Shown: positions 8,954-19,326, counted from the stretch's first letter. The stretch is DNA of 64,000 bases from Syntrophobotulus glycolicus DSM 8271 (GCF_000190635.1 NC_015172.1:1550001-1614000), one strand, 5' to 3'. The notes: generated by a model from the sequence alone, not told the origin. Numbers and translations: made by a program.

Positions 8954-9742
8954 ATGTCCGTCCTTCCGGAAAAAAGTGAATATTTGACCATTGAGGATTT
9001 AAATAAAAGTTTTATGGTCAATCAGAATACAGTACCGGTATTGGAAAAGATCAATCTACAAATAAAGCAGGGTGAATTTGTAAGTATTGTGGGAAGCAGC
9101 GGTTGCGGCAAAAGCACTCTGTTAAGGGTCTTGGCCGGTCTGGAAACAGAATATGAGGGAAGTGTCGTCCTGAAAAACGAGAAGATTTTACAACCGGGAC
9201 TTGAGCGGGGAATTGTTTTCCAGGAACACCGGCTGTTCCCCTGGCTGACGGTGAAGAATAATATCGCTTATGCCCTGAAAAACATTTCCAAGGAAGAGAA
9301 AGAACAGATTATAGAAGAACATATAAAAATGACGGGACTGAAGGGTTTTGAAGATGCCTACCCCGGGCAGCTGTCGGGGGGAATGGCCCAGCGGACAAGT
9401 TTGGCGAGAGCACTGGTCAACAGACCGGAGGTGTTGCTTCTGGACGAACCCTTTGGGGCCTTAGACGCCTTCACCAAAATACAGATGCAGCATGAAATCA
9501 TGCGGATACGTGAAAAAGAGAAAGCGACCATGATTCTGGTGACGCACGATATTGATGAAGCGATTTTCCTGGGGGACAGGGTGGTCGTGATGTCTTCAAG
9601 ACCCGGTACCGTTAGAAAAATATTCCCCGTGGGGCTGGGCCGCAACAGGGACCGGAGCAATCCCGACTTTATCAATATCCGCCGGGCGATCTATCAAGAA
9701 TTCTTTGAACAGAAAGAGCAGCTATTGGATTATGTGATATAA
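8954..9742 (+). CDS. ABC transporter ATPase, SsuB/TauB family
   Basis: A 262-residue ATPase with Walker A GSSGCGKST, Q-loop region VFQEHRLFPWL, signature LSGGMAQR, Walker B VLLLDEPFGALD and H-loop VTHDIDEA. EHRLFPWL and LSGGMAQR are typical of the nitrate/sulfonate/taurine branch. The start at 8954 follows AAAGGGGGAGG; an in-frame upstream codon at 8933 overlaps the permease and is less likely. It energises the permease at 8125. Confidence 0.9.
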   Translation: MSVLPEKSEYLTIEDLNKSFMVNQNTVPVLEKINLQIKQGEFVSIVGSSGCGKSTLLRVLAGLETEYEGSVVLKNEKILQPGLERGIVFQEHRLFPWLTVKNNIAYALKNISKEEKEQIIEEHIKMTGLKGFEDAYPGQLSGGMAQRTSLARALVNRPEVLLLDEPFGALDAFTKIQMQHEIMRIREKEKATMILVTHDIDEAIFLGDRVVVMSSRPGTVRKIFPVGLGRNRDRSNPDFINIRRAIYQEFFEQKEQLLDYVI

Positions 9743-9770
9743 AGGTATGTTTTAAATAAAGGTGATTTGC

Positions 9771-10115
9771 ATGAAACATCCCGGTCAGATGGTTTCCGCG
9801 GAGCAGTTAATTGAACGGCAGATAGCAAGACTGATTAAAGAGAATATTGGTAAAGGACCGGTGTCCACAGAGGTTAAAATTACCGAAGATCTTGTTGTCT
9901 GCTGTTTTGAAGGGTACCTGACCAAAGCCGAAGAATTGATCATCGGCTCGGGTTATTCCGAGAAGATCATTGAATATCGAAGCAGATATGTCACCCAGTG
10001 CATCTCGGAGATAGAAACGATTTTAAAGGAGATCTTAAACAGAAAAATCAAAAGCTTTTTTCCCAGCTGGATACCGGAAAAAAATCTGGCTTGCTGGACA
10101 ATCTTTTTGGATTAG
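9771..10115 (+). CDS. DUF2294 (MpsC-type) small protein
   Basis: A 114-residue protein with the DUF2294 pattern: an early LIKENIGKGPVSTEVKITEDLVVCCFEGYLTKAEELII and a late LNRKIKSFF. The biochemical role of this family is unclear. Start ATG at 9771 after AAAGGTGATT; the in-frame GTG at 9762 lies inside that site. It follows the transporter ATPase by 28 bp and is followed by a terminator, so it belongs with the transporter, perhaps as an accessory. Confidence 0.65.
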   Translation: MKHPGQMVSAEQLIERQIARLIKENIGKGPVSTEVKITEDLVVCCFEGYLTKAEELIIGSGYSEKIIEYRSRYVTQCISEIETILKEILNRKIKSFFPSWIPEKNLACWTIFLD

Positions 10116-10172
10116 ATGCTTGATGAAAGCAAGATCCTTGTTTGGTTAAACCGTTATTCGTCTTGACAAAGA

Positions 10173-10205
10173 ACAGGTAACTGCCATGGTAGTTACCTGT
10201 TTTTA
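10173..10205 (+). terminator. Terminator inside the cluster, before the radical SAM gene
   Basis: ACAGGTAACT (10173-10182) pairs with AGTTACCTGT (10191-10200), followed by TTTTTAT. It separates the transporter genes from the radical SAM gene at 10239 and could set expression ratios or act as an internal attenuator. Confidence 0.85.
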
Positions 10206-10238
10206 TATCATCCCGAAATGAGGAAAAGGAGGATTTTT

Positions 10239-11495
10239 ATGAGTGGGGGAACGGAATTGGTTCAAGGAAAGGAATTAAGCTATCAGGAGGTGGTTGAAAA
10301 ATATCCTGAGATACCCAGGCTGATCATTTTAAAGATTGATGTCCAGCGCCGGGGAGTTCATTATACGGAGAAGGCTTTAAACAATATTGATGAATCGCTG
10401 CACCAGCTTAGGAGTCCTTATATTTTCGGCGCACGGGACTCCAAGCTTACTCCGGTACCGGAATCTCTTTTGCTGAGAGACGGGACGTCCATCATCGTAG
10501 ACCCGACTCCCGCCGAGCAAAATCCTTATATTGTAGATTTTGTGGAGGGTAGATTTGTTTTGGTGGACAAGGAAGAAGTGCTTGAAGAAGTTGATTTATG
10601 GCAGAAACCAAAGTTTTATGACAAAAAGACCAGCTCGGGGATTGCCATGAGCCATATTATCAGTGCCAGACCCCAGCGCCTGAACATCTTCCAGTCAGGA
10701 TTCTGCCATTTTTGGGCCAATGATAAAGGGTGCCGCTATTGCGATATCGTCAGCCATTTCAAACAGCAAAGGAGCGAACTGGGGATTCCGTCCAAACTGA
10801 CGCCGCAGGATGTATCCGAAGCAATCAAGGAGGCGTTAAAAGAAGAAGGACGGTTTACAGGAATCTGTCTGACATCGGGGTCCGACACCAGAGGGGAGGA
10901 GGCTTTCGATCAAGAGGTGGATTTCTATCTGGAAATCCTGCAGGCGATCGGAGAAAACTTTGCGACCAAGAAGTTTCCCAGTCAGCTGATCGCCACCGCT
11001 TTCAATGAAAAACAGCTGGCCAGGCTGTATGAAGAGACGGGGCTGATGAGTTATACCTCCGATCTGGAAGTATTAAATGAACAGTTATTCAACTGGATCT
11101 GCCCGGGCAAGGCCGAATGGATCGGCTACCAGGAATGGAAAAACCGTTTGATCAGAGCGGTTGACATTTTTGGCCGCGGTTTTGTCAGCACTGGGATTGT
11201 CGGAGGGGTGGAAACGGCAAAACCCTATGGATTTACAGATGAAAACGAAGCTTTGAAATCCACGCTGGAGGAAGCGGAATACCTGGCCAGTAAAGGCGTA
11301 AATACAGTATATATCGTATGGGTTCCCAAACCCGGCTCTTCTTTTAAAGGTCAGAAGAATCCTTCTTTGGATTATTTTGTCGGCCTGGCCAAAGGACTGC
11401 ATGAATTGAGGATAAAATACAGCCTGCCGATTGATTATGATGATTACCGGCGCTGCGGCAACCATCCCGATACCGATCTGTCAAGGTTATTGTGA
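10239..11495 (+). CDS. Radical SAM enzyme with unusual CX8CX2C cluster motif
   Basis: A 418-residue protein of the radical SAM superfamily. The likely 4Fe-4S ligands are C156, C165 and C168 in CHFWANDKGCRYCDI, spacing CX8CX2C, where most members use CX3CX2C. A GICLTSGSDTRGEEAF segment fits the SAM-binding GGE region. The N-terminal 150 residues match nothing I know. Start ATG at 10239 after AAAAGGAGGATTTTT; the frame is open upstream to 10218. The product is unknown. The transporter, a second radical SAM enzyme and metK nearby suggest a SAM-demanding pathway acting on an imported substrate. Confidence 0.75.
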   Translation: MSGGTELVQGKELSYQEVVEKYPEIPRLIILKIDVQRRGVHYTEKALNNIDESLHQLRSPYIFGARDSKLTPVPESLLLRDGTSIIVDPTPAEQNPYIVDFVEGRFVLVDKEEVLEEVDLWQKPKFYDKKTSSGIAMSHIISARPQRLNIFQSGFCHFWANDKGCRYCDIVSHFKQQRSELGIPSKLTPQDVSEAIKEALKEEGRFTGICLTSGSDTRGEEAFDQEVDFYLEILQAIGENFATKKFPSQLIATAFNEKQLARLYEETGLMSYTSDLEVLNEQLFNWICPGKAEWIGYQEWKNRLIRAVDIFGRGFVSTGIVGGVETAKPYGFTDENEALKSTLEEAEYLASKGVNTVYIVWVPKPGSSFKGQKNPSLDYFVGLAKGLHELRIKYSLPIDYDDYRRCGNHPDTDLSRLL

Positions 11496-11588
11496 TCAGC
11501 CAAATTAGTAAAAGTCGTTGTGATGAAACGAAATGACTAAAGTATTTGCTAATTGTAGAAATGAAAGGAAGTAAAGGAGGTGATACTG

Positions 11589-12080
11589 ATGTCAATCCAA
11601 CTGGAAGACAGTGTGGCCGGTTTACTGAACGACAAGGATACGCTGAAGGTACTGGCGACCACCGATCAAAACGGGGTGCCCCATGCAGTGGTAAAACAGA
11701 GTCTCCGCTTGGGAGAAGACGGCAATATCGTCTATCTGGAACTGCTGGAATCATCTCAAACCTATAAAAACCTGATCGGAAGTATCTGGTTCAACCGGAA
11801 AGTGGCGGTGATCTTAAAGGGAAAAGACGGGCGAAGCTATCAAATTAAAGGAAGCCCGGTCAAGGCAATCGTGGCGGGAAAGATTTTTGAGGAAAATTAT
11901 AGCGCGGTCCGGGAGCGCTTAGGGGATGTGGATCTGGCCGCGGTTTGGATCATTCAGCCCGAAGAAGTAATCAATGAAACATTTTCCGTACGTCAGGGAT
12001 ACGAAGAAGCCAACCGTCCCTTTTTCAAACATTTGGACAGGCTGGCCAAAAAAGATTCTGAAAAGCAGGAAAGGACATGA
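11589..12080 (+). CDS. Pyridoxamine 5'-phosphate oxidase-like FMN-binding protein
   Basis: A 163-residue split-barrel flavoprotein-like protein. The N-terminal half (LLNDKDTLKVLATTDQNG, VVKQSL, LLESSQTYKNLI, NRKVAVIL) follows the PNPOx-like fold pattern seen in FMN- or F420-binding reductases. Start ATG at 11589 after AAAGGAGGTGAT. It lies between a radical SAM gene and the binding-protein gene (4-bp gap), so a redox step in the same pathway is likely but unproven. Confidence 0.7.
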   Translation: MSIQLEDSVAGLLNDKDTLKVLATTDQNGVPHAVVKQSLRLGEDGNIVYLELLESSQTYKNLIGSIWFNRKVAVILKGKDGRSYQIKGSPVKAIVAGKIFEENYSAVRERLGDVDLAAVWIIQPEEVINETFSVRQGYEEANRPFFKHLDRLAKKDSEKQERT

Positions 12081-12084
12081 TCAA

Positions 12085-13095
12085 ATGAAAAAGAGAACAG
12101 GAATCATTTCAGCACTGTTGCTTACAATCGGAGTATTGATGACAGGCTGCGGGAACCAAACTTCGGAGACAGCGGGTGAAGCCGCTAAAACGGCCGGTGT
12201 TTCCGTAAAGGAAATCAGGATTGCCACTCAGCCCATCCCCCAATATGCCCCGATCTTTGTCGCCAAGAAAAAGGGATGGCTGGAAGAAGAACTGAAAAAA
12301 GCCGGGGTTACGGCCAAATGGAGTTCTTTTGAATCCGGGCCGCCGATGAATGAATCATTTGCTTCCGGCGGTCAGGATATCGGGCTGCTCGGTGATACGG
12401 CGGCAATCATACCGAGGGCTGCCGGTCAGGACACCCGCATTATCGGGATCGCCTCTTCCAGCCCCCAGGCATTGGCCATACTTGTGCGGAAAGATTCCCC
12501 GATAACCTCCCCCAAGGATCTGAAAGGGAAGAAGGTTTCCGTCGTCAAGGGTTCCTATGCCCATCATCTTTTGAGCCTGGTCCTCAAAAATAATGGACTG
12601 ACCACCGATGACATCAAATTCATTAATATGACCCAGGGAGATACCGCGACCGCTTTGACCACGGGTGATATTGACGCGGGAACGGTATGGGAGCCTGTCA
12701 TTACAAAATTATTGGATAACGGGACAGCGAGGGTTTTGGCAGACGGTACGGGGATAAAGAACGGTCTCCTGGTCAGCGTTGCGACGAACAAATTCGCTGC
12801 GCAAAACCCGGAGCTGATCAAAATATATCTCAAGGCTTATCAGCGCGGCGCCGAATATATTCAGGCAAACCTGAAAGAAGCCTCGCAATTGATCGCGGAG
12901 GATGTCAAATTATCGCCGGAGCAGCTGGAAAAAGTGCTGGCTAAATTTGACTTCAATCCGGCCATAAAACCTGAGGATATCGCGGAACTAAAAAAGAGCG
13001 AAGAGTTCATGAAAAGCGCGGCCTTGATTAACAATGATGTGGATATTGATACTTTTGTTGATACGACCTATTCCAAAGCGGCAGGGATTCAGTAA
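12085..13095 (+). CDS. ABC transporter substrate-binding lipoprotein, SsuA/NMT1 family
   Basis: A 336-residue lipoprotein: signal peptide with lipobox LMTGC (Cys about residue 22), then an NMT1/THI5-like periplasmic-binding fold (IRIATQPIPQYAPIFVAKKKGWLEEE, GDTAAIIPRAAGQDTRIIG, ALTTGDIDAGTVWEP). It binds the substrate outside the membrane for the permease at 8125. Start ATG at 12085 after AGGACATGATCAA; an upstream in-frame ATG at 11974 overlaps the previous gene and would bury the signal peptide. The family covers sulfonates, nitrate, taurine and pyrimidine precursors; the ligand cannot be decided here. Confidence 0.88.
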   Translation: MKKRTGIISALLLTIGVLMTGCGNQTSETAGEAAKTAGVSVKEIRIATQPIPQYAPIFVAKKKGWLEEELKKAGVTAKWSSFESGPPMNESFASGGQDIGLLGDTAAIIPRAAGQDTRIIGIASSSPQALAILVRKDSPITSPKDLKGKKVSVVKGSYAHHLLSLVLKNNGLTTDDIKFINMTQGDTATALTTGDIDAGTVWEPVITKLLDNGTARVLADGTGIKNGLLVSVATNKFAAQNPELIKIYLKAYQRGAEYIQANLKEASQLIAEDVKLSPEQLEKVLAKFDFNPAIKPEDIAELKKSEEFMKSAALINNDVDIDTFVDTTYSKAAGIQ

Positions 13096-13133
13096 ACAGA
13101 GGCAGCCTGGGAAGGGCAGAAAGGGGTGTACAA

Positions 13134-14498
13134 ATGCGGGTTCTATTGATTAATCCTGCTTTCTTCGATCAGTCGGAGTTTAAAAACAGGTACAGTGATT
13201 ATCTGAATTGGGTGAAGGGCGGAAATTTGTATATTGCCCCCTTTGAACCGCCGCTGGGGTTGGCCTATCTTACCTCATACCTGAAGAAGCAGGGAAAACA
13301 GGTTGAACTGATTGATATGCAAGGCTTGATGATGGACAGCAATGAGCTGGTGAAGAGGATGGAACAAGGGAACCCCGGCCTCATCGGGATTACCGCCATG
13401 ACCACAACCTTTCCGGTGGCTTTGAGGGTGGCGAAATTAGCCAAACAGGTGTGTCCCGAAGCGAAAATCCTTTTGGGAGGCGTTCATCCAACCCTTGACC
13501 CGCAAGGGGTACTGGAGCAGGAGTGTGTGGATTTTGTAATCCGCGGGGAAGGCGAACTGGCCTTAAACGGTCTGGTCGAGGCCCTGCAAGGGCGGGGATC
13601 CTTTGAAGAAATCGACGGATTATGTTACCGTGAGGGGCAGCAGACCGTGATCAAGGATAAAACAATGATTGAGGATGGCAACATGATCCCGATGCCGGAT
13701 TATGACGCCTTTCCGGTCGAACAATATATCAGGCACAACCAGCTCCTGAGGGGAATCCGCGGGATTTCCATGTTGATTTCACGGGGCTGCCCTTTTCCTT
13801 GTACCTTTTGCGCGGTTCACCAGACCATGGGCAAAAAGTGGAGAATCAAGGCTCCGGAACTGTTGGTTGAGGAAATCATCGCAACCAGAGACAGATATCA
13901 ACTGGAGGGGATCTGGTTTAAAGACAGTATTTTTAATATGAACCCGGTTTGGACCAGGGAATTCTGCAAGCTGCTGATCGAAAAGAAAGCGGGGATTTCC
14001 TGGCAGGCCAATACCCGGATCGATTTAATCAAGGAAGATGAGCTGAAGCTGATGCGGGAGGCCGGTTTAACGCAAATAGATTTTGGGATCGAAAGCGGTT
14101 CCCGACGCAGTCTGGCAAGACTGAAGAAAAATATAACCATAGAGCAGATCAAGGAGAACATTAATCTTGCCCGCCAATATGTCAAGGTCTTCGGCTTCTT
14201 TATGATCGGAATACCCGGTGAGGAAGAAAGCGATGTCCTGGAAACCTTCGAACTGGCCAAGGACCTGGAGCTGGACAGAAGCACCTGGAGCATCTACAGT
14301 CCCTTGCCGGGTTCAACCTTATATGACGAATTAATTGCCGAGGGGAAAATTGAGCCCTATAAGCTGGATTTTGAACAAATTCATTTTACAAAAGCTTACG
14401 AAGGGATCAGCAATATTCAGCCCGAAAGATTGCAGGAATTATACAAGGAGATCAATGATTATTTCTATCAAAAAAATCAAACGACAGAGATTGATTAA
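13134..14498 (+). CDS. B12-binding domain radical SAM protein
   Basis: A 454-residue protein with an N-terminal cobalamin-binding-like domain (residues about 1-150; [32 protein letters not shown]) and a radical SAM domain with C219-X3-C223-X2-C226 ([11 protein letters not shown]). Members are methyltransferases or ring-forming enzymes, and the reaction here is unknown. It lies 38 bp after the binding-protein gene and 26 bp before metK. SAM use by this and the earlier radical SAM enzyme would explain a dedicated SAM synthetase. Confidence 0.85.
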   Translation: MRVLLINPAFFDQSEFKNRYSDYLNWVKGGNLYIAPFEPPLGLAYLTSYLKKQGKQVELIDMQGLMMDSNELVKRMEQGNPGLIGITAMTTTFPVALRVAKLAKQVCPEAKILLGGVHPTLDPQGVLEQECVDFVIRGEGELALNGLVEALQGRGSFEEIDGLCYREGQQTVIKDKTMIEDGNMIPMPDYDAFPVEQYIRHNQLLRGIRGISMLISRGCPFPCTFCAVHQTMGKKWRIKAPELLVEEIIATRDRYQLEGIWFKDSIFNMNPVWTREFCKLLIEKKAGISWQANTRIDLIKEDELKLMREAGLTQIDFGIESGSRRSLARLKKNITIEQIKENINLARQYVKVFGFFMIGIPGEEESDVLETFELAKDLELDRSTWSIYSPLPGSTLYDELIAEGKIEPYKLDFEQIHFTKAYEGISNIQPERLQELYKEINDYFYQKNQTTEID

Positions 14499-14524
14499 TA
14501 GATAACTTAGGAGAAGGGGATTTG

Positions 14525-15730
14525 ATGATGCTTAAAAAATTATTTACCTCAGAATCAGTGACCGAAGGACATCCGGATAAAATCTGCGATCAGATTTCCG
14601 ACGCCGTTCTGGATGCGGTACTGGCGAAAGACCCGAACGGCAGGGTAGCCTGCGAGGTTTCGGTGACGACCGGATTGGTACTGGTCGCCGGAGAAATCAC
14701 CACAAATACCTATGTCGATATTTCCAGAATTGCCAGAGAGACCATACGTAAAATCGGCTATGACAGGGCCAAATATGGGTTTGATGCCGATACTTGCGCA
14801 ATCATTACTTCCTTAGACGAGCAGTCTCCCGATATTGCCCGGGGCGTTGATCAGGCCCTGGAGTCCCGAACAGGTGAGCTGCAGGAGGAGGAAATAGAAG
14901 CAACCGGGGCGGGGGATCAGGGAATGATGTTTGGCTTTGCCTGCGATGAGACCCCGGAATTATTGCCCCTGCCGATTTCCCTGGCCCATAAATTGGTCCG
15001 AAAGCTTGCTGAAGTCAGAAAAGACGGGACGCTAAAATATCTCAGGCCTGACGGGAAATCTCAGGTTACGGTAGAATATGATGGCGATAAGCCGGTAAGG
15101 ATCGATACCATTGTGATCTCTACCCAGCATAGTCCTGAGGTGGATCATGACACCATCGAAAAAGATATCATTGCCCAGGTGATCAAACCTGTTATTCCGA
15201 TAGAGCTGATTGACACCAAAACGAAATTTCTGATTAATCCGACAGGCCGTTTCGTTGTCGGCGGCCCGCATGGGGATGCGGGAGTAACGGGACGTAAAAT
15301 TATTGTGGATACCTATGGCGGGTATTCCCGGCATGGCGGCGGCGCGTTTTCCGGGAAAGATCCGACAAAGGTTGACCGCTCAGGCGCCTATGCGGCGAGA
15401 TATGTGGCGAAAAATATTGTCGCAGCCGGTCTGGCCCGTAAAGTGGAAGTGCAGCTTGCTTATGCAATCGGAGTGGCCAGGCCTGTTTCCATACTGGTCG
15501 ATACCTTTGGCACCGCAACGGTTCCGGAAGAAAAAATTCAGGAGCTGGTAAACAAAAATTTTGATTTGCGGCCTGCCGGGATCATAAAAAGCCTGAATTT
15601 GAGAAGGCCGATTTATGGACAAACCGCGGCTTACGGGCATTTCGGAAGAACAGACCTCGATCTTCCCTGGGAAAAAACCGATAAGGCGGAATCATTAAAA
15701 AATCAAAGCGCCGGTTTTCAGCAGGAATAA
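14525..15730 (+). CDS. metK: S-adenosylmethionine synthetase
   Basis: A 401-residue enzyme that makes SAM from methionine and ATP. Signatures are [18 protein letters not shown] at the N-terminus, [12 protein letters not shown] (about residue 121) and [16 protein letters not shown] (about residue 263). Length is normal (about 395-400). Start at ATG 14525 or 14528 after GGAGAAGGGG. It is the last gene of the cluster and close behind the B12 radical SAM gene. I see no S-box riboswitch in front of it; whether it is the only metK of the genome cannot be told. Confidence 0.95.
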   Translation: MMLKKLFTSESVTEGHPDKICDQISDAVLDAVLAKDPNGRVACEVSVTTGLVLVAGEITTNTYVDISRIARETIRKIGYDRAKYGFDADTCAIITSLDEQSPDIARGVDQALESRTGELQEEEIEATGAGDQGMMFGFACDETPELLPLPISLAHKLVRKLAEVRKDGTLKYLRPDGKSQVTVEYDGDKPVRIDTIVISTQHSPEVDHDTIEKDIIAQVIKPVIPIELIDTKTKFLINPTGRFVVGGPHGDAGVTGRKIIVDTYGGYSRHGGGAFSGKDPTKVDRSGAYAARYVAKNIVAAGLARKVEVQLAYAIGVARPVSILVDTFGTATVPEEKIQELVNKNFDLRPAGIIKSLNLRRPIYGQTAAYGHFGRTDLDLPWEKTDKAESLKNQSAGFQQE

Positions 15731-16097
15731 CAGGGCGATAGTCAAAAATTTTTTACAGCAAAACGGATAAAGTCTCTTCTCATGATGATTCTCACCAAAG
15801 TATTTATCTTGATTGCCGGAACTCTTTAATCTTTATTATTGTCTTAAAGTTTAGCTGCATTATCGATATCTGTCTGAAATGATTCGGTTTCAACCAGGAT
15901 GGTGTAGAGAAAGAGACAGCGGACAAAAGATAATGGGGTTCCGGTAGTCAAAATAGTTCATCACCTCGCAAAACATATTATGATTCGGAAATAATACATA
16001 AAACAGAAAGAACAGATCAGGAGAGCTTGTTTGGGGCAAGCTTCAGTTTTAACCGGTGGACCTTTTTCGGTAAACGGGCGAAGCAGTGCGACACGGA
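15731..16097. other. Intergenic region after metK
   Basis: About 370 bp with no convincing gene on either strand. The only structure seen is a short hairpin AGCTTG/CAAGCT near 16025-16044 followed by CAGTTTT, a weak terminator candidate. Confidence 0.5.
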
Positions 16098-16133
16098 GTT
16101 AACGTTGACGTTAACGTTTATGAGTGGTATGAT
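16098..16133 (+). promoter_or_regulatory. Promoter and operator of the MerR gene
   Basis: Inverted repeat GTTAACG (16098-16104) / CGTTAAC (16109-16115) overlaps a -35 TTGACG (16105-16110); a 17-bp spacer leads to TATGAT (16128-16133). The repeat covering the -35 is consistent with autoregulation by the downstream MerR-type protein. Confidence 0.6.
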
Positions 16134-16165
16134 GTTATTTATCGTATTTTGATGGGAGGATACCC

Positions 16166-16612
16166 GTGGACAGGTTGAAAATAGACCAGGTGGCCTTACA
16201 AAGCGGGCTGACAAAACGAACAATCAGGTATTACGAAGAGATAGGGCTATTACCCCCGCCTCAACGCAGCGGGGGAGGGATCAGGTATTATACTGAGGAA
16301 CATATTACATTGCTGAAAAAAATAAAGTATGCCAAAGATGCCCTGGGATTTTCCCTGCAAGAGCTGCAGCATTTCATCTCATTCAGCAATATCATCGAAT
16401 CTCAAAAAGCAGGCTATAAACAGTTATCTGAACGGACCGAACAAAAGGAAAAACTAATCGAGATTATTAATACGCTAAATGAAGAGATAAACCTGATTGA
16501 ACAAAGAATCCTGAAAATTGAACATTTTCGCCATGATTTGATAGAGATGAAAGAACGGGCCCAAGCCCATGTTGAACGAATAGAGCGGGAGGAGAAGCAG
16601 GAAGGAAAATAA
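16166..16612 (+). CDS. MerR family transcriptional regulator
   Basis: A 148-residue MerR regulator: N-terminal winged HTH (residues 3-70, LTKRTIRYYEEIGLLPPPQR, GIRYY) and a long coiled-coil dimerisation helix (about 80-140). No Cys pair typical of metal sensors, so a drug- or stress-responsive member is more likely. GTG start at 16166 after GGGAGGA. It is 47 bp ahead of the MFS exporter and probably controls it. Confidence 0.88.
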   Translation: MDRLKIDQVALQSGLTKRTIRYYEEIGLLPPPQRSGGGIRYYTEEHITLLKKIKYAKDALGFSLQELQHFISFSNIIESQKAGYKQLSERTEQKEKLIEIINTLNEEINLIEQRILKIEHFRHDLIEMKERAQAHVERIEREEKQEGK

Positions 16613-16659
16613 GGGTGGAATTGATTTCAAATTTCCGGGGTAAGTAACGAAGAGATAAA

Positions 16660-18351
16660 ATGATTAAAGAGGAAGAAAAGGAACGTGTCATGCAAAATTC
16701 AAGATATAAATGGATCGCCTTATCCAATACATCATTAGGTGTTTTTATGGCTACTCTGAATGGAAATATTGTTTTAATTTCCCTGCCCGCTATTTTCAGG
16801 GGGATTGAAATCAATCCAATGGCTCCCGGGAGTACGGTGTACTTACTCTGGCTTCTGATGGGTTACACAGTGGTGACGGCAACCCTTTTGGTTTCTTTTG
16901 GCCGGATCTCCGATATTTTTGGACGCGCTCGGCTGTATAACTTGGGTTTTGCTATCTTTACCGCGGCTTCCATATTGCTGGTTTTTACCCCCGGAAAAGG
17001 AAATACGGGGGCGGCCGAATTGGTGGTCTTGCGGCTGCTGCAAGGTGTCGGCGCCGGATTTTTGTTTTCCAACAGTACGGCGATTCTTACAGACGCTTTT
17101 CCGCCCCACCAGAGAGGAACCGCCATGGGACTGAATCAAATCCTGGGGATCGGGGGTTCTCTGGTGGGATTAGTTGCTGGAGGCCTTTTAGCTGATATTC
17201 ATTGGCGGCTGGTCTTTTTGATTACTGTTCCGGTGGGTTTGGCCGGTACGGTTTGGGCTTATCTTAAACTGCGGGATACAGGGACAGTATCGCAACGACA
17301 GAAAATAGACTGGCTGGGCAATGGAACATTTGCTGTTGGCCTGACGATTCTTCTGTTGGCTCTGACCTACGGGATCATGCCCTACGGTCAGGAAAAAATG
17401 GGCTGGGGCAATCCGCTGGTGATTTCCGGTATCATGATCGGAATCATCCTGATCATTGCCTTTATCTATATTGAACTGCATACTGAAACCCCTATGTTCC
17501 GTTTGGAATTGTTTAAGATCAGAGCTTTCGCGGCAGGGAACCTGAGTCTGTTTCTGTCCTCCATTGCACGCGGCGGGCTGCAATTTATGCTGATCATCTG
17601 GTTACAGGGGATTTGGCTGCCGCTCCATGGTTACAGCTTTGAACAGACACCTTTATGGGCGGGAATTTATATGCTTCCGATGATGCTGGGCTTCTTTATC
17701 ATTGGTCCGATAAGCGGTTTTTTGTCTGACCGTTATGGTGCCCGCGGCTTCGCTACAACAGGTATGCTGATATCGGCATTAGCCTTTATCCTTTTGACTC
17801 TTTTGCCTGCAAATTTCAACTATCTCCCCTTTGTCATCATCCTGCTCCTTGCCGGTGTGGGGATGGGAATGTTCGCCGCCCCCAATACAACTGCTATTAT
17901 GAATACTGTTCCCCCGGAACACCGGGGAGCTTCCTCCGGAATGCGGGCTACTCTGCAAAACACAGGATCTGCTTTAAGTATGACATTATATTTTAGTATT
18001 TTGATCATCGGTTTGGCTCACCATCTGCCTGCTGCGATGTACCAGGGACTGATCAACGCGGGGGTGCCCGCCGCAGCCGCTGCGCAAGTGGCCAACCTGC
18101 CGCCGACCGGAGCTTTATTTGCTGCTTTCTTAGGATATAATCCTATGGCTCAGCTTCTTCCGGCTGCGGTTCTGAACCAATTGCCCCAGGCCAGTCAGCA
18201 GCTGGTTCTGGGCAAGCTGTTTTTTCCGGAATTGATTGCGCCTGCGGTGATGTCCAGTTTGCACATTGCCTTTTACATTTCAACGGCATTATCCCTTATC
18301 GCAGCAGTCGCATCATTTTTACGGGGCAAGAAAGGATTAGCGGTTGAGTAG
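16660..18351 (+). CDS. MFS transporter, DHA2 (EmrB/QacA) drug exporter type
   Basis: A proton-driven exporter with about 14 membrane segments; 563 residues from 16660, or 553 from the ATG at 16690, which has the better site (AAAAGGAACGTGTC). Motifs include [38 protein letters not shown] and DRYGARG. The long last loop ([20 protein letters not shown]) is usual for the 14-TM group. It is co-transcribed with the MerR gene; the substrate is unknown. Confidence 0.85.
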   Translation: MIKEEEKERVMQNSRYKWIALSNTSLGVFMATLNGNIVLISLPAIFRGIEINPMAPGSTVYLLWLLMGYTVVTATLLVSFGRISDIFGRARLYNLGFAIFTAASILLVFTPGKGNTGAAELVVLRLLQGVGAGFLFSNSTAILTDAFPPHQRGTAMGLNQILGIGGSLVGLVAGGLLADIHWRLVFLITVPVGLAGTVWAYLKLRDTGTVSQRQKIDWLGNGTFAVGLTILLLALTYGIMPYGQEKMGWGNPLVISGIMIGIILIIAFIYIELHTETPMFRLELFKIRAFAAGNLSLFLSSIARGGLQFMLIIWLQGIWLPLHGYSFEQTPLWAGIYMLPMMLGFFIIGPISGFLSDRYGARGFATTGMLISALAFILLTLLPANFNYLPFVIILLLAGVGMGMFAAPNTTAIMNTVPPEHRGASSGMRATLQNTGSALSMTLYFSILIIGLAHHLPAAMYQGLINAGVPAAAAAQVANLPPTGALFAAFLGYNPMAQLLPAAVLNQLPQASQQLVLGKLFFPELIAPAVMSSLHIAFYISTALSLIAAVASFLRGKKGLAVE

Positions 18352-18416
18352 GAATCAAGAATAAAAAAGAAAAATCGTAATATGATAAAGTGACAATAGT
18401 TGATTGGAGTAAAGCA

Positions 18417-19265
18417 ATGAAAATGCGAATACTTATTCTTCCTAGAAGACCTTTATTGATTTTTCTATCGTTTATTCTTTTATCTCTGTTTGCCGGGTCC
18501 GCCCTGTTGATCAATCGCAGTCAGGATTTGACTGCGGGCAACCTGAGTAATGATTCTGATGAGGCTGTTAACGCCGGTAAAGGGAAACCGAAGATTGCTG
18601 TCATCATTGACGACTTTGGCGAAGCCAGGGACGGGGTCAATGAGATCATGAAGATCAAAAAACATTTGACATTTGCTGTGATGCCTTTTTTGACTTACAC
18701 CACAAGTGATGCGACTGAAGCGCATAAACGGGGATATGAAGTGATCGTACATATGCCGATGCAATCTCAGACAGTCGATAATATAAACTGGCTTGGCCGA
18801 AGGCCGATTATGCTGAAAACAAGCAATGACGAGATTAAAAAGATTGCCAAAGAATCCATTGATTCGGTACCTCATGCTGTAGGGGTAAACATCCATATGG
18901 GATCACTGGCCAGTCAAAATGAAAGAGTGATATCCAACGTCATGGAAGTCGTTAAAGCGAGAAATCTTTACTTTGTAGACAGCAGAACCACACCAAATAC
19001 TGTTTGTAAGGCTGTAGCCAAACGTTTTGGGGTCAAATTCTTACAAAGAAATATTTTCTTGGAACATTCCTCAAAAACGAAGGGTTATATAGAAGGTCAG
19101 TTGGTTGAGGCAGGAGAACTAGCCTTGAAAGAAGGCTATGCGGTTGTTATCGGACACGTTGGGGCAGAAGGAGGAGCAATTACGGCTCAAGTGCTGGAAG
19201 AGATGATACCAAAATTGGAAAGCAAGGGGATTGAATTTGTTTACGCTTCCGAGCTTTTAAAATAA
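18417..19265 (+). CDS. Divergent polysaccharide deacetylase (YibQ/DUF610 family)
   Basis: A 282-residue membrane-anchored or secreted protein: N-terminal hydrophobic segment (about residues 13-32), then a NodB-like fold with PKIAVIIDDFGEA, HLTFAVMPF, VIVHMPMQ, GVNIHMGS and VIGHVGAEGG. Family members resemble carbohydrate deacetylases but vary at the metal site; activity is unproven. Start ATG at 18417 after TTGGAGTAAAGCA. Confidence 0.82.
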   Translation: MKMRILILPRRPLLIFLSFILLSLFAGSALLINRSQDLTAGNLSNDSDEAVNAGKGKPKIAVIIDDFGEARDGVNEIMKIKKHLTFAVMPFLTYTTSDATEAHKRGYEVIVHMPMQSQTVDNINWLGRRPIMLKTSNDEIKKIAKESIDSVPHAVGVNIHMGSLASQNERVISNVMEVVKARNLYFVDSRTTPNTVCKAVAKRFGVKFLQRNIFLEHSSKTKGYIEGQLVEAGELALKEGYAVVIGHVGAEGGAITAQVLEEMIPKLESKGIEFVYASELLK

Positions 19266-19326
19266 CACCGGCAATTTAAAAATAGAAAACAAGATGAGGA
19301 TAAAGTCAATCATCAGAAGACAATTA

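Noticed and set aside
11974-12084. N-terminal extension of the binding protein
   Set aside because: It overlaps the flavoprotein gene and would place a signal peptide and lipobox inside the protein.
14400-14530. S-box or other SAM riboswitch before metK
   Set aside because: The gap is only 26 bp and shows no conserved S-box motif.
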